Shown here: piece by piece, positions 41,234 to 50,090 of the stretch | Layout of the letters: each line of letters opens with the position of its first letter | How positions within the stretch are numbered: the first letter of the stretch is position 1 | Assembly (NCBI GenBank): GCA_044235425.1 | Contig: JBIIHW010000030.1 | Location: forward strand, 1 to 64,000 | Origin: JBJSXJ01 sp044235425 | GTDB lineage: Bacteria > Planctomycetota > Planctomycetia > Pirellulales > Pirellulaceae | DNA length: 64,000 nucleotides | Reading direction: 5' to 3' | The notes under the pieces: model-generated | What the model saw: the letters and a program-made list of their open reading frames with translations, nothing else | Database searches by the model: none | What the model was told of the DNA's origin: nothing | Position numbers and translations under genes: made by a program

Positions 41234-44200
41234 CCCGTTGCCATCGAATCTTCCGCTGGCGGCAACCTCTGTCTCGCAGGCCAGCGATCTGATACAAGGA
41301 CTCGCGGCCGAGCAGCGACGAGAGCTACTGCGAAAACTGCTGGAGAAGAAAACGCAAACCGAGCCAGTATTCCCGTTATCCCTCGGACAAGAAGCTCTCT
41401 GGTTCCTCGATCAGCTCGATCCCGGACGCCCAACCTACAGCCTGCATCCAGCGGTGCGAGTGAAGGGGCCGCTAAACCTCACGGCACTCGAAGCAGCGAT
41501 CGGAGAACTCCTCCGTCGTCATGACGTGCTACGAACCACGTTCCCGGCTCGTGACGGTCTCCCCGAACAACGCATCACACCCTATCAACCCTTTCAGCTG
41601 GAGGTCGTCGACCTCACCCATTTGCCAGCCGAGCAGCGTGAAGAGGAAGCCCAGCGCATGGCGACCTCACGCAATCTTATTAATCTTCAAACCGGCCCGG
41701 TCTTTCATGCTCAGGCAGTGCGAATCGCACCCAATGACTTAGTGCTCCTGATGCAGATTCACCATATCGTCTTTGATGGTTGGTCGCTCGGCGTGATGAC
41801 CCGCGAAATGGCGGAACTCTATCAATCATTCTGCACTGGCAAGCCCTCCTCATTGCCGGCATTACCGCTGCGCTATGTTGATTTCGCAACCTGGCAACGG
41901 CAGCATTTGTCCGGAGCAAAGCTGAATGAATTGCAGACGTACTGGCGCCACCAACTCGCTCATTTACCACCCCTCGAAGCGCCAACCGATTATCCGCGTC
42001 CCAAAGTTCGCACCTCGCGCGGAGCTTCCATTCATTTCAAATTCACGGGAGAACTCACGCGGGCACTCGTTGATTTCAGCCGTCGGCAACATGTAACGCC
42101 CTTTATGACACTGCTCGCCGCCTTCCAGGAACTCCTGCATCGCTGGAGCGGACAAGAAGATTTCGCAGTAGGAACTCCGATTGCCAATCGGCGGCAGAAG
42201 CAGTTTGAACCCCTCATCGGTTACTTCATTAACATGCTCGTGCTGCGAGCTGATGTAAGTGGTGATCCTTCGTTCGCTCAGTTGGTGCAGCGAGTCCTAC
42301 AGACAACCAGTGCCGCTTTCGCTCATCAAGACTTGACACTCGACAAAGTCATGGATGCCGTGCAGCCCGCCCGTGACCCCAGTCGTCACCCACTGTTTCA
42401 AGTCATGTTTGTGCTGCAGAACAATCGTCAGAACCAGCTGAAATTTCCCGAACTGGAAGTGGAATCGTTGAGTCAATTACGACGCGATCGCGCCGCTAAA
42501 TTTGAACTCACCGTGCCACTTCGCATCACCCCCGAAGGCCTGACGGGGAAGATCAATTTCAACACCGACCTATTTGCTCAATCGACGATCGAGCAACTCG
42601 CTCAGCAATATGAGCAGCTGATAAGTGCGGCGATCACGTCACCCGACTTGCCCTTATCGCAACTACCGCTCGTCGGCCGGTCACAGCGTCATGATTTTGT
42701 GCATCACTGGAGCGGCCATTCGCGACTTTCCACACATGTCGACTGCCGCAGCGTCTATACAAAATTTGTTCAACAAACTGCGCTGGTTCCAGAAGCCATT
42801 GCGATTGTTGATGGCCAGCGCACCTGGACCTACGCAGAGCTCGATCAACTTGCCAGTCGCATCGCACAGGCTATTCAAGCACGACCTTCATCATCTCGGC
42901 CACCAGTTGCGCTGCGACTGGAGCGATCGGCTGCAGCCGTGGCGGCGATGCTTGGAATTTTTAAAGCGGGTGCAGCTTACCTGCCACTCGATCCCTCACT
43001 GCCAGCCAGTCGAGCTAAATTCATCCTGGCGGATGCCGGTGCTGAAACGCTGATCACCAGCCAGCAGCTCCACGAACGCTTGCCTCTGGATGTCCCTCAC
43101 ACGCTGCTCGTTGACCAGGTTTTGGACGAGGGCTACGCAGCTAATCCAATCGCGAATTCGTTCGACGATTTAGACCAGCTTGCCTATGTCATTTATACGT
43201 CGGGCTCAACCGGGACCCCGAAGGGCGTCATGATCGACCACCGTGCTTTGACGCACTACTCAGAGGCGGCGATCCATGAGTATGGGATTACCCGCCGCGA
43301 TCGTGTGCTGCAATTTGCGTCCCTCAGTTTCGACGCTCATGTGGAAGAAGTTTACCCGGTACTTTCCCAGGGTGGCACGCTTGTCATTCGCACACCGAAC
43401 ATGCTCGATTCGATCGCGCAGTTCCTGCAGATCTGTCAGCAACAAGAGATCACGGTGCTCAGCTTGCCGACTGGATTCTGGGGCGAATTGACATCGGCCC
43501 TCGACCGCGATTCCCTGCAGCTACCAAGCTCTCTCCGACTGCTGATTATTGGCGGTGAGGCGGCTCGTCCTGAAACAGTTTCAACATGGTTCCGAGTCGT
43601 CGGCTCGCGTGTGCGACTACTGAATACTTATGGCCCAACGGAGACGACGGTCGTCGCCACTGCAGCGGAACTCACAATCGCCGACAGTCATACCGATCGT
43701 GTATCAATCGGTCGACCTCTAACCAACACGACGGCCTATGTGCTCGACGAGCATTTACGCCCCGTTCCTACCGGCGTTGCTGGCGAGCTCTTTTTGGGTG
43801 GCCGCAGCGTGGCTCGTGGCTACCTGAGGCAGCCGGAACTTTCCGCCGCGAAGTTCATCGACCATCCATTTTTTGCTGAACTATCTTCGTCCGCTCATCC
43901 GAGCACACCTGGCGAACGTCGTCTGTACCGCACCGGTGACTTGGTGCGTTGGCGAACTGACGGCCAACTGGAATTCATCGGCCGGCGTGATGGACAAGTG
44001 AAAATCCGTGGATTTCGCATCGAGTCCGGTGAAGTGGAGCAGGTTTTAGGAAGTCACGCCAAGATCGGCCGCGCGGCCGTTGTCGTCGCCCAAAAAGAGT
44101 CTGGGCAACCTGCACTGGTCGCCTACTACTCGGGAGCTGGTTCGGCCAGCCCGCCCGACGTACTGGAGCTGCGACGCTTTTTGCAAGAACGCCTGCCTGA

Positions 44201-46931
44201 CTACATGATACCGGAGCTTCTGGTTCCCCTGCCGACCATGCCACTGACCAGCAGTGACAAGATCGATCGCAAGTCTCTGCCAGTCCCCGATTGGACGGGC
44301 GTAGCGGCAGGGCCGGAATATGTCGCCCCAGTCACTGCCACAGAGCAGGCTCTCGGTCGTATTTGGCAAGAGGTGCTCAGTCGGCCTCAAGTTGGCCTAA
44401 AGGATCACTTCTTTGATCTGGGCGGAAACTCACTTCTCGCTTTACGACTCACCGCCGCCATACGTCGAGAACTGTCTGTCGAACTACCATTGGTACAACT
44501 TTTCGCCGCCCCCACTTTGGCGGAACTGGCTCGCGAAATTGAACAACTGCAAGGACAAAGCTTTGCCGCTCAGCTGCCCGCTATGCGGCAAGTCCCGGAC
44601 GGTTCACCCCAGCCGATCACCTACGCACAGGAGCATTTCTGGCAGGTAATTCATCTCTTCCCGAAGCAGCCGTTTTCCCTCATGCATGCGACGCTACCCG
44701 TCGTCGGCCAAATCAACTTGCCCGCCTTTGAGGCAGCTTTTAAAGAGCTGATCCGTCGGCACGAACCACTCCGTACCAGTTTTATGACTGACGCCGAGGG
44801 CGTGCCTCATCAAGTTGTGCATGCCGATTGGCAAATGGAACTGCCGGTAACCGACATCAGCGAGTTGCATGCGTCACAACAAGAAGAGTTTATTCAGCAA
44901 GTCGTTCAGCACCATCGACGAGAGCAGTTTGATTTCAGTCGGCTACCCTTATTTCGCATCGACTTGCTCAAACGCAGTGCCAACTCGCATTGCCTCATCG
45001 TCACCACGACGCATCTGATTTTTGACGGCTGGTCGATGCAGATTCTGATCCGCGAATTAAGTGAGATCTACGAAGCGTTGCAAGCTGGCAATCCATCTTC
45101 CTTGCCACCCTTGAAAGTTCAGTTTGCGGATTATGCGGCGTGGGAACGGCAGCATTTAAGCGGTGCATATTTCGACGAACTACTAGCCTATTGGCGGGGC
45201 AAACTAACGGGCGTACGCAACCTCGAATTGCCAACTCAGCGTCCACGAGACACCAAGCTGCGTCATGTCGAAAATCACTATTCATTTACGATTGACGAGG
45301 AACTACGAACAGCTGCAACTCAGCTGGCACGACGCGCCAACACCACTCGGTTCTGCGTCATGCTCGCTGTCTATCATGCCGCCCTCAGTCGTTATGCGAA
45401 TAACACGGATGTCGCCGTCGCCATTCCCGTGGCGAATCGTCGCTTCGTAGAAACTCAGCAGATGCTCGGCCTGTTCATCAATACCGTTGTGCATCGCAAT
45501 GATTTGTCCGGCAATCCAACCTTTCTGGAGATTCTGGCACGAGTGCATCAGACAGCCACCGAAGCGGCTCAACATGAACAAATGCCCTTCGGTACCCTGG
45601 CACTCGACTTGCAGCCCAATTTAAACACTCAGCGATTTCCACTCGTCCAGGTCATGTTCAACTACCTGCAGCGAATTTCGACCAAGCGACCTCGTCGCCC
45701 CGAGGCACTGCAGATCCAGCGAGAACTCAACGAACACAATCCTGTTTCAACACGACTTGATGTCACTTGGTCACTGGCTGAATCCGACACCGATTGGCGT
45801 TGCCTGTTGCATTACGACGAGGCACTGTTCGGTCGAGAATTCATCCTAGACTTGGCTGACGATCTGTCCGCAATCACCCGCGCCGTCACGCAAGATCCCA
45901 CGGTGCGTTTATCATCACTGCCGATCAAGCGAGCGACGCCTGCCACGTTATCGTCTTCCTCTCAGTCTGGAACCGAGGCCTGTGAGGTGGTCGATATCCG
46001 CCCGCTTCCATCACCGACCTACACCCACGAATCACGACATGTGAATTCCGCGGCCACGACTAAATCGTCGAGCCCATCCCGATCCGCACCAGCCAGCGGC
46101 GGTCCTGCTGCTGCTCACCCGCGCCGCTGGCTCGCTCCTCTTCGAACTCACGGCTCCGATACTCCCTTGTTCTGTTTCCCAGGACTTGGCGGGCATGCGA
46201 TCAGCTTTCTTCCGCTATCTCGGGCCCTGCCGGCTGGTCGCCCCATCTACGCCTTCCAGGCGCAAGGGCTCGATGGTCGTGAACCACCCCATCGCAGCCT
46301 CTCCGAAATGGCCAGTAGTTACCTGACCGAGCTGCTCGCCGTACAGCCGGAAGGTCCTTATTATCTCGCCGGCTGGTCCCTAGGAGGCCTAATCGCCCTG
46401 GATGCTGCCCGCCAGTTGCAAGATCGCCAGCAGAACGTGGCGCTCGTCGCTCTTCTAGATACTCACTTGCGTGTCAGTAAGAGCGATATTCCGGAGATGG
46501 GTGACACGACGATGCTGCGACGCATCGCTCGACAGTTAAACATCCCACCGGACCGCTTGATTGGACAGCCACCTGAACAGCAGTGGGATTTGATCGCCAC
46601 CGAAGCAGCCAGCAATGCGGGCGTCGGTGTGGCGGAAATTGGGCAACTGGCCGAAGTATGTCGAGCTCAATTTGCCGCACTGCGTGACCATCAGCTGCAG
46701 CCCTATCTCGGCCCAGTGGTTATGCTCCGTCAGGAACAAGCCCGAACAGATCTGGACCAGCGATGGGCAACTCTCTGCCCCAACATGACGATCCTCACGA
46801 CACCCGGTGACCACTACAGCATGCTGCAGCAGCCAGCTGTCGCTCAACTCGCCACACAACTCGCACAGTTCTTGGAACAAGCCAGCCACTCCAGTGTAAG
46901 AGCCGGCAAGGCTGAGGGAGCACTGCGATGA
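41226..46931 (+). CDS. Nonribosomal peptide synthetase: C-A-PCP-C-TE
   Basis: I place the start at the ATG at 41226, which overlaps the upstream stop by eight bases; an open frame reaches back to 41127, but domain similarity begins after the later start. The 1901-residue product has a short docking helix (about 17-40). C1 (about 48-490) has HHIVFDG at 179-185. The A domain (about 520-1015) has YTSGSTGTPKGVM and GRRDGQVKIRGFRIE. PCP Ser1069 lies in LGGNSLLAL. C2 (about 1125-1545) has THLIFDG, where the first His is Thr but the catalytic second His is kept. The TE (about 1635-1890) has GWSLGG at 1716-1721. The pocket near FDAHVEE does not give me a safe amino acid prediction. There is no PCP after C2. 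Confidence 0.93.
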   Translation: MVDPLPSNLPLAATSVSQASDLIQGLAAEQRRELLRKLLEKKTQTEPVFPLSLGQEALWFLDQLDPGRPTYSLHPAVRVKGPLNLTALEAAIGELLRRHDVLRTTFPARDGLPEQRITPYQPFQLEVVDLTHLPAEQREEEAQRMATSRNLINLQTGPVFHAQAVRIAPNDLVLLMQIHHIVFDGWSLGVMTREMAELYQSFCTGKPSSLPALPLRYVDFATWQRQHLSGAKLNELQTYWRHQLAHLPPLEAPTDYPRPKVRTSRGASIHFKFTGELTRALVDFSRRQHVTPFMTLLAAFQELLHRWSGQEDFAVGTPIANRRQKQFEPLIGYFINMLVLRADVSGDPSFAQLVQRVLQTTSAAFAHQDLTLDKVMDAVQPARDPSRHPLFQVMFVLQNNRQNQLKFPELEVESLSQLRRDRAAKFELTVPLRITPEGLTGKINFNTDLFAQSTIEQLAQQYEQLISAAITSPDLPLSQLPLVGRSQRHDFVHHWSGHSRLSTHVDCRSVYTKFVQQTALVPEAIAIVDGQRTWTYAELDQLASRIAQAIQARPSSSRPPVALRLERSAAAVAAMLGIFKAGAAYLPLDPSLPASRAKFILADAGAETLITSQQLHERLPLDVPHTLLVDQVLDEGYAANPIANSFDDLDQLAYVIYTSGSTGTPKGVMIDHRALTHYSEAAIHEYGITRRDRVLQFASLSFDAHVEEVYPVLSQGGTLVIRTPNMLDSIAQFLQICQQQEITVLSLPTGFWGELTSALDRDSLQLPSSLRLLIIGGEAARPETVSTWFRVVGSRVRLLNTYGPTETTVVATAAELTIADSHTDRVSIGRPLTNTTAYVLDEHLRPVPTGVAGELFLGGRSVARGYLRQPELSAAKFIDHPFFAELSSSAHPSTPGERRLYRTGDLVRWRTDGQLEFIGRRDGQVKIRGFRIESGEVEQVLGSHAKIGRAAVVVAQKESGQPALVAYYSGAGSASPPDVLELRRFLQERLPDYMIPELLVPLPTMPLTSSDKIDRKSLPVPDWTGVAAGPEYVAPVTATEQALGRIWQEVLSRPQVGLKDHFFDLGGNSLLALRLTAAIRRELSVELPLVQLFAAPTLAELAREIEQLQGQSFAAQLPAMRQVPDGSPQPITYAQEHFWQVIHLFPKQPFSLMHATLPVVGQINLPAFEAAFKELIRRHEPLRTSFMTDAEGVPHQVVHADWQMELPVTDISELHASQQEEFIQQVVQHHRREQFDFSRLPLFRIDLLKRSANSHCLIVTTTHLIFDGWSMQILIRELSEIYEALQAGNPSSLPPLKVQFADYAAWERQHLSGAYFDELLAYWRGKLTGVRNLELPTQRPRDTKLRHVENHYSFTIDEELRTAATQLARRANTTRFCVMLAVYHAALSRYANNTDVAVAIPVANRRFVETQQMLGLFINTVVHRNDLSGNPTFLEILARVHQTATEAAQHEQMPFGTLALDLQPNLNTQRFPLVQVMFNYLQRISTKRPRRPEALQIQRELNEHNPVSTRLDVTWSLAESDTDWRCLLHYDEALFGREFILDLADDLSAITRAVTQDPTVRLSSLPIKRATPATLSSSSQSGTEACEVVDIRPLPSPTYTHESRHVNSAATTKSSSPSRSAPASGGPAAAHPRRWLAPLRTHGSDTPLFCFPGLGGHAISFLPLSRALPAGRPIYAFQAQGLDGREPPHRSLSEMASSYLTELLAVQPEGPYYLAGWSLGGLIALDAARQLQDRQQNVALVALLDTHLRVSKSDIPEMGDTTMLRRIARQLNIPPDRLIGQPPEQQWDLIATEAASNAGVGVAEIGQLAEVCRAQFAALRDHQLQPYLGPVVMLRQEQARTDLDQRWATLCPNMTILTTPGDHYSMLQQPAVAQLATQLAQFLEQASHSSVRAGKAEGALR

Positions 46932-48676
46932 GTTATCTATGGCGAATCATCCGAGCCGATTGGCCAACTCTGGCGTTTGCCAGCCTCCTCGGTGCTGCCA
47001 GCGGCATCGCCAATGTTCTGCTACTGGCACTCATTCATCGTGCCCTCAATGCCACTTCGGCTGGCTCCAGTGCAAGTAGCACGCTTTGTTTGCTGTTCGC
47101 CGCCGCTTGTCTGGTTGCTCTCGTTACGCGAGTCGCATCGCAACTTTTTTTAGTGCGTATGTCGCAGCAATCTCTGTCGCGACTGCGCCTGAATCTCAGC
47201 CGTCGGATCCTCGGCGCCCCCCTGCGAAAACTGGAAGAAATGGGCGCTCATCGTCTCATGAATGCCCTTACCAATGATGTTCAGACCTTAGCCGCCGCCT
47301 TCAACAGCCTGCCTACGCTCATTGTTAATGTCATCATTCTCGTTTGCGGATCCGCCTACTTGGGGTGGCTCTCTTTACCGCTACTTGGATTCGCCATCGC
47401 ATTTGCCGCACTCGGTTTTTTGAGCTACTGGAGTACGGCCCGGTTAGCGGGACGTTTTCTTCGCGCCAGTCGTGAAGCTCAGGACGGCGTCATGCAACAG
47501 CTTCGTAACTTGATTCGCGGCATTAAAGAACTGCAAATGCATCAGCCGAGACGTCATGAATATATGAACTGCATCTTAGAACCTGCCGATCATGAGCTGC
47601 GACAGCTGAACCTGAAGAGTACGATGATTCAGGACACCGCCGTCGTTTGGGGGCGATTATTGTTTCTTATTGCCATCGGCCTGTTACTTTTCGTCTGGCC
47701 TCGCTGGATGCAAGTCTCCGCTTCAACGTTAGCCGGCTACACACTGGCCATCTTTTATCTGATGACACCACTGGAACGCATTATCGGTTCATTACCCACA
47801 TTCTCCCGTGCCATGATCAGCGTCGAGAAACTGCGACAACTTGGCTTGTTGCTGTCGGACAGCTCCACAACGGACGATCAGCCCAGCCGCTCCAATTTGA
47901 ACACCCCGAACACCCTCTCCAGCTCGCTTGAAACTCGCTTTCAAGACTGGCGAACACTCGAGCTGGCCAAGGTTACGCACGAATACCAGGTAGCTGGTCG
48001 TGAACATGGTTTCGAGCTGGGCCCCGTCAATCTGCAGATCAAACGAGGCGAAGTCCTGTTTCTCGTCGGTGGTAACGGATGTGGCAAAACGACTCTCATC
48101 AAACTCCTCACCGGGCTCTACCAACCCGCCGCTGGTACCATTCGGATCGATGGACGCGAATTGACCTCCGCTGATCGTGACTCCTATCGCCAGCTATTCA
48201 CCGCCGTGTTTGATGACGGCATGGTATTCGATGGATTATGGGGACTGAGTTCCGCCGGCGTGAATGAACGAGCACACAAATTGCTCATCGATCTGCAACT
48301 CGATCACGCCGTGCAAATAATCGATCGTCGTTTTTCAACCACTGAATTATCGCGCGGTCAGCGTAAACGCCTCGCGCTGTTAACGGCCTACATCGAGGAT
48401 CGTTCGATCTATCTGTTTGACGAATGGGCCGCTGATCAAGACCCGCACTTTAAACGCATCTTTTACGAACAGCTGCTGCCCGATTTGAAGCGGCGAGGTC
48501 GTACTGTGATCGCCATTACCCATGATGATCGATACTTTGCAGTGGCCGATCGCATCGTCAAAGTGACCGACGGGCAGGTCGTCGAACACGAAGATCGAGC
48601 ACTCAATCCGTTCGCTCCCGATATCTCCCTTTCGACCTCAGCGTCGCACACAGTCGATCCACGCGTTGTCGCGTGA
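46928..48676 (+). CDS. Peptide-export ABC transporter, permease-ATPase fusion (PvdE/SyrD-like)
   Basis: The 582-residue half-transporter has six membrane helices in about residues 10-310 and an ATPase domain from about 340. Walker A GGNGCGKTTL is near 380, the signature ELSRGQRKR near 472 is a variant of LSGGQ, and Walker B IYLFDEWAAD is near 493. Start and stop codons of neighbouring genes overlap as ATGA, showing tight coupling to the NRPS. PvdE and SyrD relatives export peptide siderophores or lipopeptides across the inner membrane. It likely moves the assembly-line product or its precursor to the periplasm. Confidence 0.9.
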   Translation: MSYLWRIIRADWPTLAFASLLGAASGIANVLLLALIHRALNATSAGSSASSTLCLLFAAACLVALVTRVASQLFLVRMSQQSLSRLRLNLSRRILGAPLRKLEEMGAHRLMNALTNDVQTLAAAFNSLPTLIVNVIILVCGSAYLGWLSLPLLGFAIAFAALGFLSYWSTARLAGRFLRASREAQDGVMQQLRNLIRGIKELQMHQPRRHEYMNCILEPADHELRQLNLKSTMIQDTAVVWGRLLFLIAIGLLLFVWPRWMQVSASTLAGYTLAIFYLMTPLERIIGSLPTFSRAMISVEKLRQLGLLLSDSSTTDDQPSRSNLNTPNTLSSSLETRFQDWRTLELAKVTHEYQVAGREHGFELGPVNLQIKRGEVLFLVGGNGCGKTTLIKLLTGLYQPAAGTIRIDGRELTSADRDSYRQLFTAVFDDGMVFDGLWGLSSAGVNERAHKLLIDLQLDHAVQIIDRRFSTTELSRGQRKRLALLTAYIEDRSIYLFDEWAADQDPHFKRIFYEQLLPDLKRRGRTVIAITHDDRYFAVADRIVKVTDGQVVEHEDRALNPFAPDISLSTSASHTVDPRVVA

Positions 48677-48693
48677 TCACCAGGAGCATCTCC

Positions 48694-49977
48694 ATGAAAA
48701 CATTTCTGGCAATCTGTGTCTTATTTGCAGCCAGCGCGAGTGGTGTATTTTGGTGGCTTAATAATCAGCAAGAGCCGCTACCCAAGTTTCGCAGCTTAAT
48801 ACCGAGTCGCGGCGAACTACTGATTGCGGTGAGTGCGACCGGTACCGTGGAACCGGTTGAAGTCGTAGACGTTGGTGCGCAAATCGTTGGACGCGTTAAA
48901 GAATTTGGTCCCGACCGCAGTCAAGAAGGAAAGACGATCGACTTTGGCTCGAAAGTAAAAGCGGGTGACATCCTTAGCCAACTCGATGATTCCACCTACT
49001 TAGCCGAGCGCGATAAGGCCCAGGCGAATCTTCGTCTGGCGAAGGCCGATCTCAAACGAGCTCAGGCACAGCAGACTCACGCGCAGGGCGATTTCAAACG
49101 AGCAGAATCGCTGCGCGACACAAATGCCGAGAGTGATTACGATCGAGCTCTGGCAGCGGCGGAGATGGCAAAGGCCGAGGTGCTGGTGTCGGAGGCTCGA
49201 GTGGAACAGGCGGAACTGGCACTGAAGCAAGCGGAAATCAATCTGGGCTATACCCGCATCAGCGCTCCAATCGATGGCGTCGTGATTGATCGTAAAGTGA
49301 ATGTTGGCCAAACCGTCGTCGCCGGCTTGAATGCACCCAGTCTGTTTCTGCTCGCTCGCGATTTGGATCGCATGCAGGTTTGGGCCGCGGTAAATGAAGC
49401 GGACATCGGCGAAATTCATCTCGGACAAGCGGTATCGTTCAAAGTGGATGCTCATCGCGATCGAACCTTCGCCGGCACCGTCACCCAGATCCGTCTGAAC
49501 GCCGGCATGTCCAACAACGTGGTGGCATATGGAGTGATCGTGGCGATTGATAATCACGATGGTGCCCTCAAGCCCTACATGACTGCCAATCTTCAGTTTG
49601 AAGTCGCTCGACGCTCCGATGCCCTCTTAGTACCCAATCAAGCCTTGCGCTGGCGCCCCGCACTGAATCAGATTTCACCCGAGTTCCGTGACGCCTATCA
49701 AGTTGCCGCTGGCGGTGCCGCGCCAACCGAGGCCGCGAATCTTGGCGAACTGCCGCTCGTCGAAACCCAATCTCCTACGGTCTGGGTGGTAGCGGCCGAC
49801 GGACTCGCCAGGCCGATCACCGTCACGACGGGACTTACCGATGGTATGAGCACCGAAATTACTGGTGGTGATCTGACGGAAGACGATCGTTTAATCGTAG
49901 GCCGAGCCCGCAAATCAAAGCGCGATTTTGTGTCGAGCTTTGTCTCGCGAGTGACTGGCAAGGCGAAGGAAGAGTAG
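48694..49977 (+). CDS. Periplasmic adaptor protein, MacA/HlyD-like
   Basis: An ATG at 48694 preceded by AGGAG gives 427 residues; a GTG at 48673 overlapping the previous stop as GTGA is an alternative. The product has an N-terminal membrane anchor (MKTFLAICVLFAASASGVFWW), a lipoyl-like domain, a long coiled-coil hairpin (about 100-185, rich in AQANLRLAKADLKRAQAQQ) and a beta-barrel domain with NLGYTRISAPIDGVV. It would bridge the inner-membrane MacB-like transporter and the TolC-like outer-membrane protein encoded nearby. Confidence 0.92.
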   Translation: MKTFLAICVLFAASASGVFWWLNNQQEPLPKFRSLIPSRGELLIAVSATGTVEPVEVVDVGAQIVGRVKEFGPDRSQEGKTIDFGSKVKAGDILSQLDDSTYLAERDKAQANLRLAKADLKRAQAQQTHAQGDFKRAESLRDTNAESDYDRALAAAEMAKAEVLVSEARVEQAELALKQAEINLGYTRISAPIDGVVIDRKVNVGQTVVAGLNAPSLFLLARDLDRMQVWAAVNEADIGEIHLGQAVSFKVDAHRDRTFAGTVTQIRLNAGMSNNVVAYGVIVAIDNHDGALKPYMTANLQFEVARRSDALLVPNQALRWRPALNQISPEFRDAYQVAAGGAAPTEAANLGELPLVETQSPTVWVVAADGLARPITVTTGLTDGMSTEITGGDLTEDDRLIVGRARKSKRDFVSSFVSRVTGKAKEE

Positions 49978-50090
49978 CGCGGTCAAGGTAGAGCGGTGCG
50001 GTGGTTAAAGCACGGTAAATCGTGAGCCACAAAAATCGAGTTGCGCGGCGGTCGACGAAGGCCGAAGGAAGTGCGGGAGTGACCTGAATC

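Noticed and set aside
42961..43660. A specific amino acid prediction for the A domain
   Set aside because: A hand alignment suggests pocket residues starting Asp-Ala-Glu, but the rest is too uncertain without a structure-based tool.
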